Source: Protaetiibacter sp. SSC-01 (GTDB lineage: Bacteria; Actinomycetota; Actinomycetes; Actinomycetales; Microbacteriaceae). Taken from it: DNA of 64,000 bases. Every line of letters begins with the position of its first letter. Position 1 is the first letter of the stretch. The notes under the pieces were generated by a model. That model ran no database searches and was not told the origin of the DNA. It saw only the letters and a list, made by a program, of their open reading frames with translations. Below are positions 49,674-58,382 of the stretch, piece after piece. The position numbers and the translations under genes are program-made. The stretch is from the NCBI RefSeq assembly GCF_014483895.1, contig NZ_CP059987.1:682001-746000 (forward strand). Reading direction: 5' to 3'.

Positions 49674-50412
49674 CGAAGCCGCGGCGACATCGAGGTGGAC
49701 CGAGGTTCCTTTCCTCGGAGTCCGCGTAACGCCCATGACTGCTGACGAGGTCGTCGAGTGGGTCGACGATCATCGCGGAGGCAAGCACTTCGTCGCCAAC
49801 CACAATCTGCACAGCGTCCACCTCCACAAGACGCTCGCCTCGTTCCGTCGCGCCTACGACCTGGCTGATCTCGTGGTGGTGGACGGGTCACCGGTCCTCT
49901 GGCTGACGAGGCGGCGTCGTCCCGAATTGGGCCACGAGTATCGCACCGGATCGACTGACTGGATCGCGCGCCTGGGTGATTCGATGAGCCCGGGCGAGCT
50001 GTGCCTGGTGGGCGCGTCGGCGGAGTCCAACCGCCGCGCAGTGGAACGGCTCACCGCGGACCTCGGACCGAAGGGTTGGAGAGTGCGCGGTATCGACGGC
50101 TTCCGCGACAACGCCGAGACGCTCGATTGGCTGAGAGGCGGCGTGCCGACACTCGTTCTCGTCGGTATGGGGATGCCGAGGCAAGAGGAGTTCCTGCTCG
50201 AGAACTGGGAGAAGCTCCCTCCCGCTGTTTACGCGACGGTCGGTGGAGCGATCGACTATGTCGCGGGCACGACCAACCTCGCGCCACGCTGGATGGGGCG
50301 GCTTGGCGTCGAGTGGCTGTGGCGCCTTGCGCACGAGCCGCGGCGCCTCGCGGCCCGTTACCTCGTCGAACCGCTGGCCCTCGCATGGCTCATCGTGGTG
50401 AGGCGGCGATGA
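49666..50412 (+). CDS. WecB/TagA/CpsF-family glycosyltransferase (GT26)
   Basis: The 248-residue product has the family pattern: VEWVDDHRGGKHFVANHNLH, then LADLVVVDGSPVLWL, and VGMGMPRQEEFLLEN with PRWMGRLGVEWLWRLAHEP near the C-terminus. It transfers a sugar (often ManNAcA or similar) to a lipid-linked acceptor. ATG 49666 overlaps the GT4 gene by eight bases. Confidence 0.94.
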   Translation: MTDEAAATSRWTEVPFLGVRVTPMTADEVVEWVDDHRGGKHFVANHNLHSVHLHKTLASFRRAYDLADLVVVDGSPVLWLTRRRRPELGHEYRTGSTDWIARLGDSMSPGELCLVGASAESNRRAVERLTADLGPKGWRVRGIDGFRDNAETLDWLRGGVPTLVLVGMGMPRQEEFLLENWEKLPPAVYATVGGAIDYVAGTTNLAPRWMGRLGVEWLWRLAHEPRRLAARYLVEPLALAWLIVVRRR

Positions 50413-51413
50413 CCGAATCGCCAACCGTCAGCGTCGTCGTCACCTTCTACAACAACGTGGACTACGTCGAGCGTGCGCTGCGACAACTCGCTTTGCTCGA
50501 CGAGGAGCCGTTCGAGGTGCTCGTGACCGACGATGGCTCGACCGACGGCACAGCTGACCTGCTCCGCGCCGGGCTCGACATCCTGCCGGGGGCGCGCTTG
50601 ATCGCAGTCCGCCAGAACTCCGGGATCGCCGCGATGAGGAACCTCGCGGTGCGAGAGGCCCGCGGGGACTATGTGTGGTTCCTGGATGCCGATGATGTCT
50701 GGCTGCCCGAGGCCGCTGGTGAGCTGCGACGACTGATTGGGGGCGGTGCGGCAGACATCGCGATGGTCCGTGCCAAACGGGGCACCACCGTGGGCGATCC
50801 CCGGGCGAAGGTGCTCGACTCCGCGGCCGCCGGAGCCTACGAGGGCGACGACGTCGTCCGGCTGTTGCTGACAGGGGGAGTGCGCGGGTACCTCTGGAAC
50901 AAGGCGATCCGGCGCACCCTTCTCGCGGCGCATCCGTTCCCGGAACGCCGCGCCCAGGAGGACTTCGCCGTCATCAGCGAGATCCTCCTCGCAGGCGCCC
51001 GATTGGTGGTCTCGGACCGCGTGCTCTACTGGCACATCGAGCGACCGGGGTCGCTGACGAATACACGGATCTCCGACTTCAGCGACCTTGAGGAGACGTG
51101 CAATCGAGTGTTGGAGTTGGTGGGCGCCGACCCCCGGGCAGCGACCCGCTTCGCGGATGAACTGGCGTTCTTCCGTCAATGGTTCTATGTCTCGAGCGTC
51201 GTCAATACGAGCATCCGACTCGGTGTCGCCGACGCTCGCACAGCGGGGCAGGTGCGTCAGGCGAGACGCTCGATCACCTTTCACTCCGTGCGGGCCACCG
51301 CGCGGGTCTCCCGACGTGAAGGGCTCATCGCGTTGCTGATCAAGACGCTCGGCCCGTTCTACCCGCCCGTCTATCGCGCGTACGTCCGGCGCGAGCGGAG
51401 CTCGTCGGCCTGA
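50409..51413 (+). CDS. Family 2 glycosyltransferase
   Basis: The 334-residue GT-A enzyme has VVVTFYNNVDYVERAL, VTDDGSTDGTADLL, YVWFLDADDVWLPEA (DxD) and a later QEDFAVISEIL. The ATG overlaps the WecB-type gene (ATGA). Last of three consecutive, coupled glycosyltransferases. Confidence 0.93.
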   Translation: MTESPTVSVVVTFYNNVDYVERALRQLALLDEEPFEVLVTDDGSTDGTADLLRAGLDILPGARLIAVRQNSGIAAMRNLAVREARGDYVWFLDADDVWLPEAAGELRRLIGGGAADIAMVRAKRGTTVGDPRAKVLDSAAAGAYEGDDVVRLLLTGGVRGYLWNKAIRRTLLAAHPFPERRAQEDFAVISEILLAGARLVVSDRVLYWHIERPGSLTNTRISDFSDLEETCNRVLELVGADPRAATRFADELAFFRQWFYVSSVVNTSIRLGVADARTAGQVRQARRSITFHSVRATARVSRREGLIALLIKTLGPFYPPVYRAYVRRERSSSA

Positions 51414-51513
51414 CCGCAGCGACGGAGCAAGGTCGTCATCCGGTAGCGTCGAGTCATAGCTGACCGGTATTCACCCCTCGATGTGACGCTGGCGAGACGC
51501 ACGGACGGAAGAC

Positions 51514-53298
51514 ATGACTCAATCCCATCACGCGCATCAGGCGCGCCCTTCGTGGGTTCGGTGGGTCGTTCTCGGCGGGATCGCACTGCTCCTCATCTGG
51601 AGCGGTTGGTTGGTGGTTCGGGGCCTGATTGCTCGGGATCAGTTGACGGCCGCCGCACCTGCTGCACGAGAGCTCGCCGCAGTGGTCGTCGAGGGCGAGG
51701 CCGAGGCGACGGCGCCGCTTGCGGCGGAGCTGAAGGACCGCGCGGACACCGCCTGGGAGATGACCCATGATCCCGTGTGGCGCGCGAGCGAGTATGTGCC
51801 CTGGGTGGGACCCAACCTCGCGGCCGTAAGGCAGATCACCGAGGTGGCCCGCACCATCACGGGCGAAGGTATCGACCCGCTTCTCGCAGCGGCGACGGAG
51901 TTTGATGCCGAAGCGTTCGCGGTCGTCGACGGCAGAGTCGACCTCGGTCCGATCATCGCGGTGCGAGGCGACATCGATCTCGCGAACGCGGCCATGACGT
52001 CGGCGCGTGAGCAGGCTGCCGCCATCGACATCGATGCGACCGTCGGGCCGGTGCGTGATGCGGTGGATCAGATGCTCGCCTTGGTCGGAGACGCGACGAG
52101 TTCCGTCGACGCTCTCGACCGCACTGCGCATCTCCTTCCCGCAATGCTCGGGCAGGGTGGCTCCCGGAACACGCTGGTGCTGATCCAGAACAACGCCGAG
52201 CTCCGAGCTTCGGGCGGGGTCAGCGGAGCCCTCGCGCTGCTGACGGCGAGCGACGGAAAAATCGACCTCGCCGGCCAGGCGTCGACTCGGGACTTCGACC
52301 CGCCGTTCGATGAGCCCGTGGTGCCGCTCGACCAGCCCACGGAGTCGCTCTACGGCGCTATCACGGGTGAGTACATCCAGAACGTGAACCTCACCCCCTG
52401 GTTCGACACCACTGGCGAGCTCTCCAAGATGATGTGGGAGCGGCGATTCGGGGGAACGATCGACGCCGTCGTCGCGGTCGATCCCGTGCTCCTTTCGTAC
52501 CTGCTGGAAGCCGCTGGTCCGGTGGAGGTCGGCGACGTGACGCTCAGTTCGGACAACGCGGTGGACGTGCTGCTGAGCGAGACCTACGCGCGTTTCGCTG
52601 AACCTGCCGATCAGGATGCGTTCTTCGCTTCGGCCGCTCAGACCGTGTTTGCTGCGGTGACCGGTGGCGACGTCGAACCGCGGGCCCTTGTGGAAGCGCT
52701 GGTGCGCGGCGGTGAAGAGCGTCGCATCCGCATCTGGAACGCTCGTGCGGAAGAGCAGCGGCTCGTGGAAGGCACCACATTGTCCGGCATCCTGCCCGCC
52801 GACAATAGTCAGGGTCCGGGCATTGGCGTCTACTTCAACGATGACACCGGGGCCAAGATGGACTACTACCTCGACGCCGACGTGAAGGTCGGATCGGGCG
52901 TATGTCGAGGTGATGGGCGGCCGACCTACCGCGTCAGCGTGACCCTCACGAGCACGGCACCCATGGATGGAGCCACATCGCTTCCCGATTACGTAACCGG
53001 CGGAGGGCGATACGGTGTCGAGCCCGGCAGAATCAAGACATTCGTCAATGTATATGGTCCCGTAGGGTCCGCAACTCAGGGTGTGACCTATCCCGGCTCT
53101 GCCGACCAACTCAATGGCCAAGTGGCGATCGACCGTGGTCGCCCGGCCGTGGTCGTCCCTACCGAATTGGCGCCAGGAGAGACCATCACGCTTGTCTACG
53201 ATTTCCTTGGACAGACCCGGGAGCGCGGCGCGCTCACCCTCGACGTCACACCGACTCTTAACGTCACGGAAACACAGCACCGTTCCCTCAATTGCTGA
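51514..53298 (+). CDS. DUF4012 membrane-anchored protein
   Basis: The 594-residue product has one N-terminal membrane helix (about 18-40) and a large outer part with the DUF4012 hallmark LVLIQNNAELRASGGVSGAL and GTIDAVVAVDPVLLSYLL. The family is common in actinobacterial polysaccharide loci; a link to polymer attachment or LytR-CpsA-Psr-like function has been suggested but not shown. The promoter TAGCGT at 51444-51449 leaves a leader of about 58 bases, and GGAAGA precedes the ATG. Confidence 0.86.
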   Translation: MTQSHHAHQARPSWVRWVVLGGIALLLIWSGWLVVRGLIARDQLTAAAPAARELAAVVVEGEAEATAPLAAELKDRADTAWEMTHDPVWRASEYVPWVGPNLAAVRQITEVARTITGEGIDPLLAAATEFDAEAFAVVDGRVDLGPIIAVRGDIDLANAAMTSAREQAAAIDIDATVGPVRDAVDQMLALVGDATSSVDALDRTAHLLPAMLGQGGSRNTLVLIQNNAELRASGGVSGALALLTASDGKIDLAGQASTRDFDPPFDEPVVPLDQPTESLYGAITGEYIQNVNLTPWFDTTGELSKMMWERRFGGTIDAVVAVDPVLLSYLLEAAGPVEVGDVTLSSDNAVDVLLSETYARFAEPADQDAFFASAAQTVFAAVTGGDVEPRALVEALVRGGEERRIRIWNARAEEQRLVEGTTLSGILPADNSQGPGIGVYFNDDTGAKMDYYLDADVKVGSGVCRGDGRPTYRVSVTLTSTAPMDGATSLPDYVTGGGRYGVEPGRIKTFVNVYGPVGSATQGVTYPGSADQLNGQVAIDRGRPAVVVPTELAPGETITLVYDFLGQTRERGALTLDVTPTLNVTETQHRSLNC

Positions 53299-53390
53299 GG
53301 CTGTGTAAACTTCACGTCACGTGCGTTGCCGTGGGGGCGGCGTAGCCGGATCGATACGAGGGAGACTGCGCTCCGGCGCAAAACGGGACT

Positions 53391-53909
53391 ATGAAGCTCA
53401 AAAAGACCATCACCGCACTAGCTGCCGCGTTCGCGCTCACCATCGGGGGCGCCGCGTCGGCCGCCATCGCCTACACGCCCGCGGAGTTCGCGTCGGGCCC
53501 TGCGACCGTCGCCCCGGGCCAGCCCGCGACGTTCGCGTTCGACAGCTTCCAGCCGAACGAGCCCGTGACCTTCACTCTCCGCGGTGAGAACGCCTCGGGC
53601 GCAACCCTGGCAGCGCTCGCGGTGGTCGACGAGAAGTCGCTCGCCAAGGCCGCCGACGGCTCCGGCGTCGCCACGGTGACGGTGACCCTTCCGAGCAACG
53701 CGGTCGGCAGCTACACCCTCACCGCGACTGGCGCCCAGAGCGGATCGGCTCAGACCACCATCACGGTGTCGATCGCCGCGACCGGTGCCGACGTCTCGCC
53801 GGTGCTCCTGTGGGGTGCGGTCGGCGCTGTCGGCCTCGGTGCGATCGCGCTGATCGCCGTCGCCGCGGTTCGCCGCAGCCGTCAGTCGGAGCTCGTCGAG
53901 CAGCGCTGA
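53391..53909 (+). CDS. Secreted protein with sortase-like anchor (IAATG, helix, basic tail)
   Basis: The 172-residue product has a signal peptide (KLKKTITALAAAFALTIGG, probable cut after ASAAIA or near it) and an Ig-like beta region (FTLRGENASGATLAAL). Its C-terminus is SIAATGADVSP followed by a helix (about 138-160) and RRSRQ. IAATG resembles the LAxTG signal of class E sortases common in actinobacteria. Cell-wall anchored role likely; ligand unknown. It follows the polysaccharide locus and is closed by a strong terminator. Confidence 0.78.
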   Translation: MKLKKTITALAAAFALTIGGAASAAIAYTPAEFASGPATVAPGQPATFAFDSFQPNEPVTFTLRGENASGATLAALAVVDEKSLAKAADGSGVATVTVTLPSNAVGSYTLTATGAQSGSAQTTITVSIAATGADVSPVLLWGAVGAVGLGAIALIAVAAVRRSRQSELVEQR

Positions 53910-53921
53910 CAACAGACCACG

Positions 53922-53950
53922 CGAAGGCCCCGCCGCAGGCGGGGCCTTCG
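53922..53950 (+). terminator. Strong hairpin terminator
   Basis: Perfect 13-bp arms (CGAAGGCCCCGCC and its complement) around GCA, 12 bases after the stop at 53909. No long T-run, as usual in G+C-rich actinobacteria. Confidence 0.85.
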
Positions 53951-54014
53951 TCATGTGGACCGCGGATGCCGCACCGCCTCGCGCGCGCCACCGACCGTCG
54001 GTAGCGTGGCACCC

Positions 54015-54743
54015 ATGAGCGACGCCCCCGCCCGACGGCGCCCCCGCACCAAGTCCCACTACCGCGAGCCCTACAACGCACTCACCACCGCGGCAGTCGC
54101 CTACTTCGTGGTGCTGCTGCTCCTGCTGCTCGTCACCCCGCGCATCCCCGCCATCGGCGAAGGCGGATGGATCAGCCAGCTGCTCAGCTTCCTCATCGTG
54201 TGGGTGCTGCTCGTCGGCGCCGTCGTGTTCGCCGCCCGCCGCTTCGGGCGCGGCTCGCTCGAGCGCGACGCAGGCCTCCGCATCCACTGGATCGACGTCG
54301 GCATCGGCCTGCTCACCGGACTCATCGTGCGCTTCGCCGCCGAAGGCGTCGCGCCCGCGGCGAGCACCCAGATCACCCTCGACGGCGTCGTGCCTGTGCC
54401 GCCGCTGCCCGCGCTGCTCGTGCTCATCGTCGGCGCGGGGCTCATCGCGCCCGTCGTCGAGGAGCTGTTCTTCCGGGGGCTGCTGCAGCGCAGCGTCTCG
54501 GGGCTCGTACCCGGCGGGCGAGCGGCGCGGATCATCGTGTCGGTGCTCGTCAGCACGCCGCTGTTCGTGCTGCTGCACCTCGTGACGGCCCAGCCTGGGG
54601 CCTGGATGTCGGTTGCGATCATCGTCGGGATGGGTGGGCTGCTGTTCGGGGTGCTGACGGCGGTGACGCGGCGGCTCGGGGCGAGCATCGCGGCGCACGT
54701 GGTGTTCAACGGGCTCGGGTTGCTGTTTCTTTACGCGAGGTGA
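54015..54743 (+). CDS. CPBP-family intramembrane metalloprotease
   Basis: The 242-residue membrane protein with seven or eight helices carries the CPBP (Abi) motifs: EELFFRG (EExxxR), FVLLHLV (FxxxH) and HVVFNGLG (HxxxN). Members cut proteins inside the membrane or act in bacteriocin self-protection. TAGCGT at 54002-54007 lies seven bases before the ATG (leaderless). Confidence 0.91.
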   Translation: MSDAPARRRPRTKSHYREPYNALTTAAVAYFVVLLLLLLVTPRIPAIGEGGWISQLLSFLIVWVLLVGAVVFAARRFGRGSLERDAGLRIHWIDVGIGLLTGLIVRFAAEGVAPAASTQITLDGVVPVPPLPALLVLIVGAGLIAPVVEELFFRGLLQRSVSGLVPGGRAARIIVSVLVSTPLFVLLHLVTAQPGAWMSVAIIVGMGGLLFGVLTAVTRRLGASIAAHVVFNGLGLLFLYAR

Positions 54744-54755
54744 GTGGTGCGGGGG

Positions 54756-54886
54756 CTGGTTTCGACACGCGCCTCCGGCGCTACTCAACCAGCGGGTGTG
54801 CGGGCCTTCGGCGCTACTCAGCCAGCGGGTAAGCTGCGGCCGCGGGGGTTTCGATACGCCCGCTTCGCGGGCTACTCAACCAGCGG
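54756..54886. repeat. Family A repeats between the CPBP protease and lipoprotein genes
   Basis: Three units in the same orientation: CTGGTTTCGACACGC...ACTCAACCAGCGGGT (54756-54797), a partial ACTCAGCCAGCGGGT, and TTTCGATACGCCC...ACTCAACCAGCGG (to 54886). They fill the intergenic space up to 25 bases before the next start. Confidence 0.85.
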
Positions 54887-54911
54887 AGTAGGCCGTCTCG
54901 CGGGCTACGCG

Positions 54912-55715
54912 ATGGCTGCGGCGGCGTTGGTGCTCCTCGCCGGGTGTGCGCCGGCCGCGGCGCCGGGGGTGCCGGAGGGGGTGACCGTCGCGATCGTGCA
55001 GCAGCGGTCGGACGTCGCCGAGCGGATGGCGCAGGTTCGTGTCTACAACGGCGGCGAGGCGGCGCTCGCGCTCGCGGGGGTGCGGGTCGACGACTCGCGG
55101 TTCGCGGCATCTGTCGAGATCGAAGCGGATGCCGAGCTCGCTCCGGGGAGGACCGTCGACCTTCGCTTCGCGCTGCCCGAGGTCGCGTGCGGCGGCGACG
55201 TGGAGGTGCGCCGCAGCGTCGCGCTCGAGCTCGCCGATGACGAGGAGGTCGTCGCCGACCTCACGGGCGCCGACGACTTCACGAACGCCCTGCACGAGCG
55301 CGAGTGCCTCATGCGCGACATCGCGCAGACCGCGACGCTCGAGTGGAGTGACTTCGTGCCGTCGGCGCCCGGCGCGCCCGCGCACGCGATGCTCACGGCG
55401 ACGCCGACGGGCGCGGGGGAGCCGATCGAGCTGCGCGGCATCCGCTCGACGAACCTGCTGCGGTTCAAGCCGAAGGACGGGGAGTTCTGGAAGCTCGGGC
55501 TCGAGCTCGACGCGGGGTCGCCGGTCACCGGCGTCGAGGTGCCGCTCGTGCCGCAGCGGTGCGACCCGCACGTCGTGCAGGAGGACAAGCGCGGCACGAT
55601 CTTCACGATCGACGTCGAGGAGCCTCGGGAGGGGAGCGTCGAGCTCAAGATGCCGCCGGAGATGAAGGCGCGGGTGCTGACGTGGGTGGCCGAGTGGTGT
55701 GAGTTCGGGAAGTAG
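54912..55715 (+). CDS. Lipoprotein of unknown function
   Basis: The 267-residue product starts MAAAALVLLAGCAPAAAPG: a short signal peptide with lipobox LAGC (Cys at residue 12). The rest is mostly beta-like, with Cys pairs in VACGGD/RECLM and RCDPH/WCEFGK that may form disulfides outside the cell. The n-region lacks the usual basic residues, so the true start might lie upstream; but the frame there is repeat DNA (54756-54886), and the ATG is the only plausible start. Family not recognised. Confidence 0.75.
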   Translation: MAAAALVLLAGCAPAAAPGVPEGVTVAIVQQRSDVAERMAQVRVYNGGEAALALAGVRVDDSRFAASVEIEADAELAPGRTVDLRFALPEVACGGDVEVRRSVALELADDEEVVADLTGADDFTNALHERECLMRDIAQTATLEWSDFVPSAPGAPAHAMLTATPTGAGEPIELRGIRSTNLLRFKPKDGEFWKLGLELDAGSPVTGVEVPLVPQRCDPHVVQEDKRGTIFTIDVEEPREGSVELKMPPEMKARVLTWVAEWCEFGK

Positions 55716-55727
55716 TTGCAGCCGGGT

Positions 55728-55772
55728 GGTGGTCTCGAGACGCGTCGCTTCGCGGCGCTCCTCGACCACCTG
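55728..55772. repeat. Family B repeat, exact inverted copy of 37991-38035
   Basis: The 45-bp unit beginning GGTGGTCTCGAGACGCG and ending CTCGACCACCTG is identical to the reverse complement of 37991-38035. It lies between the convergent lipoprotein and MarR genes and reaches to two bases before the MarR stop; probably a shared terminator. Confidence 0.88.
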
Positions 55773-55774
55773 GG

Positions 55775-56266
55775 TCAGTCGAAGTCGAGGATGAGCTTGC
55801 GGAGGAGCCCCGCGAGGCGCTCCTGATCGGCGGGGGAGAGGGCGCCGAGCAGCTCCCGCTCGCGCTTCACGAGGTCGGTCATGGCGCCGTCGACGGCGGT
55901 GCGCCCCGCATCCGTCATCTCGACGAGCACGCCGCGACCGTCGTGCGGGTCGGTGCGGCGCTCCACGAACCCGCGCTCGACGAGGCGGTCGATGCGGTTC
56001 GTCATGGTGCCGCTCGACACGAGCGTCTGCTGCAGGAGCGCCTTCGGGCTCGACTGGAAGGGGGCTCCCTCGCGACGCAGGGCGGCGAGCACGTCGAACT
56101 CCCACGGCTCGAGGCCGGAGCTGTTGAACGCGTCGCGGCGTGCGCGGTCGAGGTGCTTCGCGAGCCGGCCGACGCGCGACAGCACCTGCAGTGGGGAGAA
56201 GTCGAGCTCGGGGTGCGCCTGCTGCCACGCGGCGACGATCCGGTCGACCTCGTCGTTCTCGGGCAT
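55775..56266 (-). CDS. MarR-family transcriptional regulator
   Basis: The 163-residue product has the MarR winged helix: EPWEFDVLAALRREG, LVSSGTMTNRIDRLVERGFV, and RRTDPHDGRGVLVEMTDAG. The -10 box CATAAT (56278-56273) lies six bases before the ATG. It is divergent from the nucleoside hydrolase gene, so it may regulate that gene. Confidence 0.93.
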   Translation of the reverse strand: MPENDEVDRIVAAWQQAHPELDFSPLQVLSRVGRLAKHLDRARRDAFNSSGLEPWEFDVLAALRREGAPFQSSPKALLQQTLVSSGTMTNRIDRLVERGFVERRTDPHDGRGVLVEMTDAGRTAVDGAMTDLVKRERELLGALSPADQERLAGLLRKLILDFD

Positions 56267-56330
56267 CTGCCCATTATGGCGAGCCCGGCGGCGATCCGGA
56301 CGGATGCGCGCGCTCAGGCAGAATGATCCG

Positions 56331-57317
56331 GTGCCGATTCCCGTGATCCTCGACGTCGACACCGGCGTCGACGACGCCCTCGCCCTGCTGTTCGCCGCCG
56401 CACATCCCGAGCTCGACCTCATCGGGGTGAGCTGCGTCGCCGGCAACGCGAGCCTCGAGCGCGTGGTCGAGAACTCGCTGCGGGTGCTCGCGGTCGCCGG
56501 TGCCGGACACGTGCCGGTCGCGGCGGGCGCCCACCGCCCGCTCATCGAGCCGGCGCGCGACGCGGGCCACGTGCACGGCGCCAACGGCCTCGCCGGCATC
56601 GAGCTGCCTCCCGCCGCGCGCGAGGCGGAGGCGGATGGCGCGGTCGCCTTCCTGCGCCGCACGATCCTCGAGCACCCCGAGCCGGTGACGCTCGTGACCC
56701 TCGCCCCGCAGACGAACGTGGCCCTGCTGCTGCGCACGCATCCGGGGGTCGTCGACAACATCGCCCGCATCGTGTTCATGGGCGGCTCGGCGGGCCCCGG
56801 CAACGCGACCGCGGTGGCCGAGTTCAACGTGTGGCACGACCCCGAGGCGGCTGCGATCGTGCTCAGCTCGGGCGTGCCTCTCTACATGTACGGTCTCGAC
56901 GTGTTCGAGCGCGTGGCGGTGCCTCAGGATGTGGCGCTCGAGCTGGCGGCGTCGGCCGACCCGCGCGCGGCGCTCGTGGGGCAGCTGCTGAACCACCGCA
57001 TCCGCGACACCGAGGGCGGCGAGTCGGTATACCTCGGGCACATCGGCGACGCGGGCGCCGTGTGCAGCATCGTCGCTCCGGATGCGTTGCGCACCGAGCG
57101 CCTGCCGGTGCGGGTCGAGCTCGCGGGCTACGGGCGCGGGCAGACGGTCGTCGACCGGCGGCGGTTCCCGGGCGAGGACCTGTTCCACGGCCTCGCCGAC
57201 GGCTGGGCCGAGGTCGAGGTGGCGCTCGGGATCGACGACGAGCGCATCGCGAACCTGTTCCTCGACGCCGTCGTGCCCGGCCGGGCAGCGGATGCGGCCC
57301 CCGCGGACGCGGGCTGA
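56331..57317 (+). CDS. Inosine-uridine-preferring nucleoside hydrolase family protein
   Basis: The 328-residue enzyme has the calcium-binding N-terminus VILDVDTGVDDALALLFAAA (DxDxxxDD), NVALLLRTHPG, VFMGGSAGPGN and AEFNVWHDPEAA. It splits the N-glycosidic bond of nucleosides for base salvage. GTG 56331 is preceded at six bases by CAGAAT, a weak -10-like hexamer. Divergent from the MarR gene. Confidence 0.92.
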   Translation: MPIPVILDVDTGVDDALALLFAAAHPELDLIGVSCVAGNASLERVVENSLRVLAVAGAGHVPVAAGAHRPLIEPARDAGHVHGANGLAGIELPPAAREAEADGAVAFLRRTILEHPEPVTLVTLAPQTNVALLLRTHPGVVDNIARIVFMGGSAGPGNATAVAEFNVWHDPEAAAIVLSSGVPLYMYGLDVFERVAVPQDVALELAASADPRAALVGQLLNHRIRDTEGGESVYLGHIGDAGAVCSIVAPDALRTERLPVRVELAGYGRGQTVVDRRRFPGEDLFHGLADGWAEVEVALGIDDERIANLFLDAVVPGRAADAAPADAG

Positions 57318-57355
57318 CTCGCGCTGGCAGAATGAGACGGCGCCGCGAGGCGCGA

Positions 57356-57427
57356 TCCGCTTTGGTGTAACGGCAGCACGACGGCCTTTGGAGCCGTTAG
57401 GTCCAGGTTCGAATCCTGGAGGCGGAG
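57356..57427 (+). tRNA. tRNA-Gln(TTG)
   Basis: A 72-base cloverleaf: acceptor arm TCCGCTT/AGGCGGA, D arm GTGT/GCAC, anticodon arm ACGGC/GCCGT with loop CTTTGGA (anticodon TTG at 57388-57390, glutamine), variable loop TAGGT, T arm CCAGG/CCTGG with TTCGAAT. Discriminator G; CCA is not encoded. The following 250 bases (57428-57681) hold no gene I can support. Confidence 0.95.
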
Positions 57428-57681
57428 CATCGAGGGGTTCCCGTAGCTCGCGGGGGTCGTGTTCCCGAAACGATGCGGGGATGGGATCAACCGATCGGGC
57501 AGCTACGGGCGCGTCGGCCTTGGCTATGCGGGCAACCGCGTGATGAGGTTCGCGAATCCGGGGCGATGGAGACGATTCCGATGTACCGCGATCAGAATGG
57601 TCATCACCGCTTCGCACGTGGACGTCGGCCCGGCCGAGCATCCGGCATCGAGGGTGATGCTGGGCCCCACGAAGCGCCTCC

Positions 57682-57927
57682 CTAATGCAATGGCTTCGCC
57701 GAGCAGATGGAGAAGCCGCTGCTGTCGCTCAGCCAGCCGTTCCAAACGAACCACGCCAGCGGTCCCGCCAGGGGGCAGCAGACGATGAACACCGCCCATG
57801 CGAAGAAGGCGAGGGGAGCGTGTGCCGAGTAACTGCGATGCGCTCCGGCGATCGCCAGCCCGGCAAAGAGAACGATCGCGCCAGAGACCACGACTCCTGC
57901 GAGGAGGAGCGGCCACGTGTCGATCAT
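57682..57927 (-). CDS. Small membrane protein with PLD-nuclease N-terminal-like domain
   Basis: The 81-residue product has two helices (about 7-30 and 38-65), the second reading FFAWAVFIVCCPLAGPLAWF with a following VWNGW. The WxxxxxxxPxxGxxxW pattern is that of the PLDc_N domain, seen in small stand-alone proteins of actinobacteria. Function unknown. No strong ribosome-binding site is seen. Confidence 0.65.
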   Translation of the reverse strand: MIDTWPLLLAGVVVSGAIVLFAGLAIAGAHRSYSAHAPLAFFAWAVFIVCCPLAGPLAWFVWNGWLSDSSGFSICSAKPLH

Positions 57928-58001
57928 GACGACCCCCGAGGCGGTGGAGTTACGGCGGCTTGAAGCCGCCCGGGCGCCTCCAACGTACTGCGGGGACGTA
58001 G

Positions 58002-58382
58002 TCAAAGAAAAGGCGAGTCGGACGGAGCGGAACGAGGGGGAGGCCATCGCCGCAGCTTCTCGGGAGCGGTCCACATCCAGAGCTCGAGGATCGGGGCTCT
58101 CGCGCTTCCGACCGCCAGCAGGGCGACGACCGTTCCATCGGGTGCCACGACGCGGACGCCAGACGTGCCGTTGATGCGCGCGGGGGCCGGAACTCGACCT
58201 CCGCCGCTCACCTGGGCGATGAGCTGCTGCGCCACGCGGCGGCGTCCGCGGAAGCTTCCGCCCTCGACGCTGCCCGAGTCGACGACCAGGCGCACGCGGG
58301 CGTGCAGCGTCCGCCTCACCTGACGCGGATCCCGCCTCTCGAGTGCGGCGATCAGGAGGGCGGCCGGTTGCTCACGCACCAT
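58002..58382 (-). CDS. NTF2/SnoaL-like small protein downstream of an ECF sigma gene
   Basis: The 126-residue product has the pattern LHARVRLVVDSGSVEGGSF, QLIAQVSGG, then INGTSGVRVVAPDGTVVALL and a final TAPEKLRRW. This is like the SnoaL-type C-terminal domain of SigJ-family sigma factors (VNG..GxVV...NPxKL). Its start overlaps the sigma gene by 11 bases, so it is co-translated with it. Inference: it modulates the sigma factor or binds the same ligand as its C-terminal domain. Confidence 0.7.
   Translation of the reverse strand: MVREQPAALLIAALERRDPRQVRRTLHARVRLVVDSGSVEGGSFRGRRRVAQQLIAQVSGGGRVPAPARINGTSGVRVVAPDGTVVALLAVGSARAPILELWMWTAPEKLRRWPPPRSAPSDSPFL

Noticed and set aside
54744-54911. 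N-terminal extension of the lipoprotein frame through the repeat array
   Set aside because: It would place repeat-encoded residues before a typical signal peptide with lipobox, which must be at the N-terminus.
57428-57681. Open frames downstream of tRNA-Gln
   Set aside because: Frames on both strands give no signal peptide, domain or ribosome-binding site; also no integrase or attachment-site duplication of the tRNA 3' end is visible, so no integrated element is supported here.
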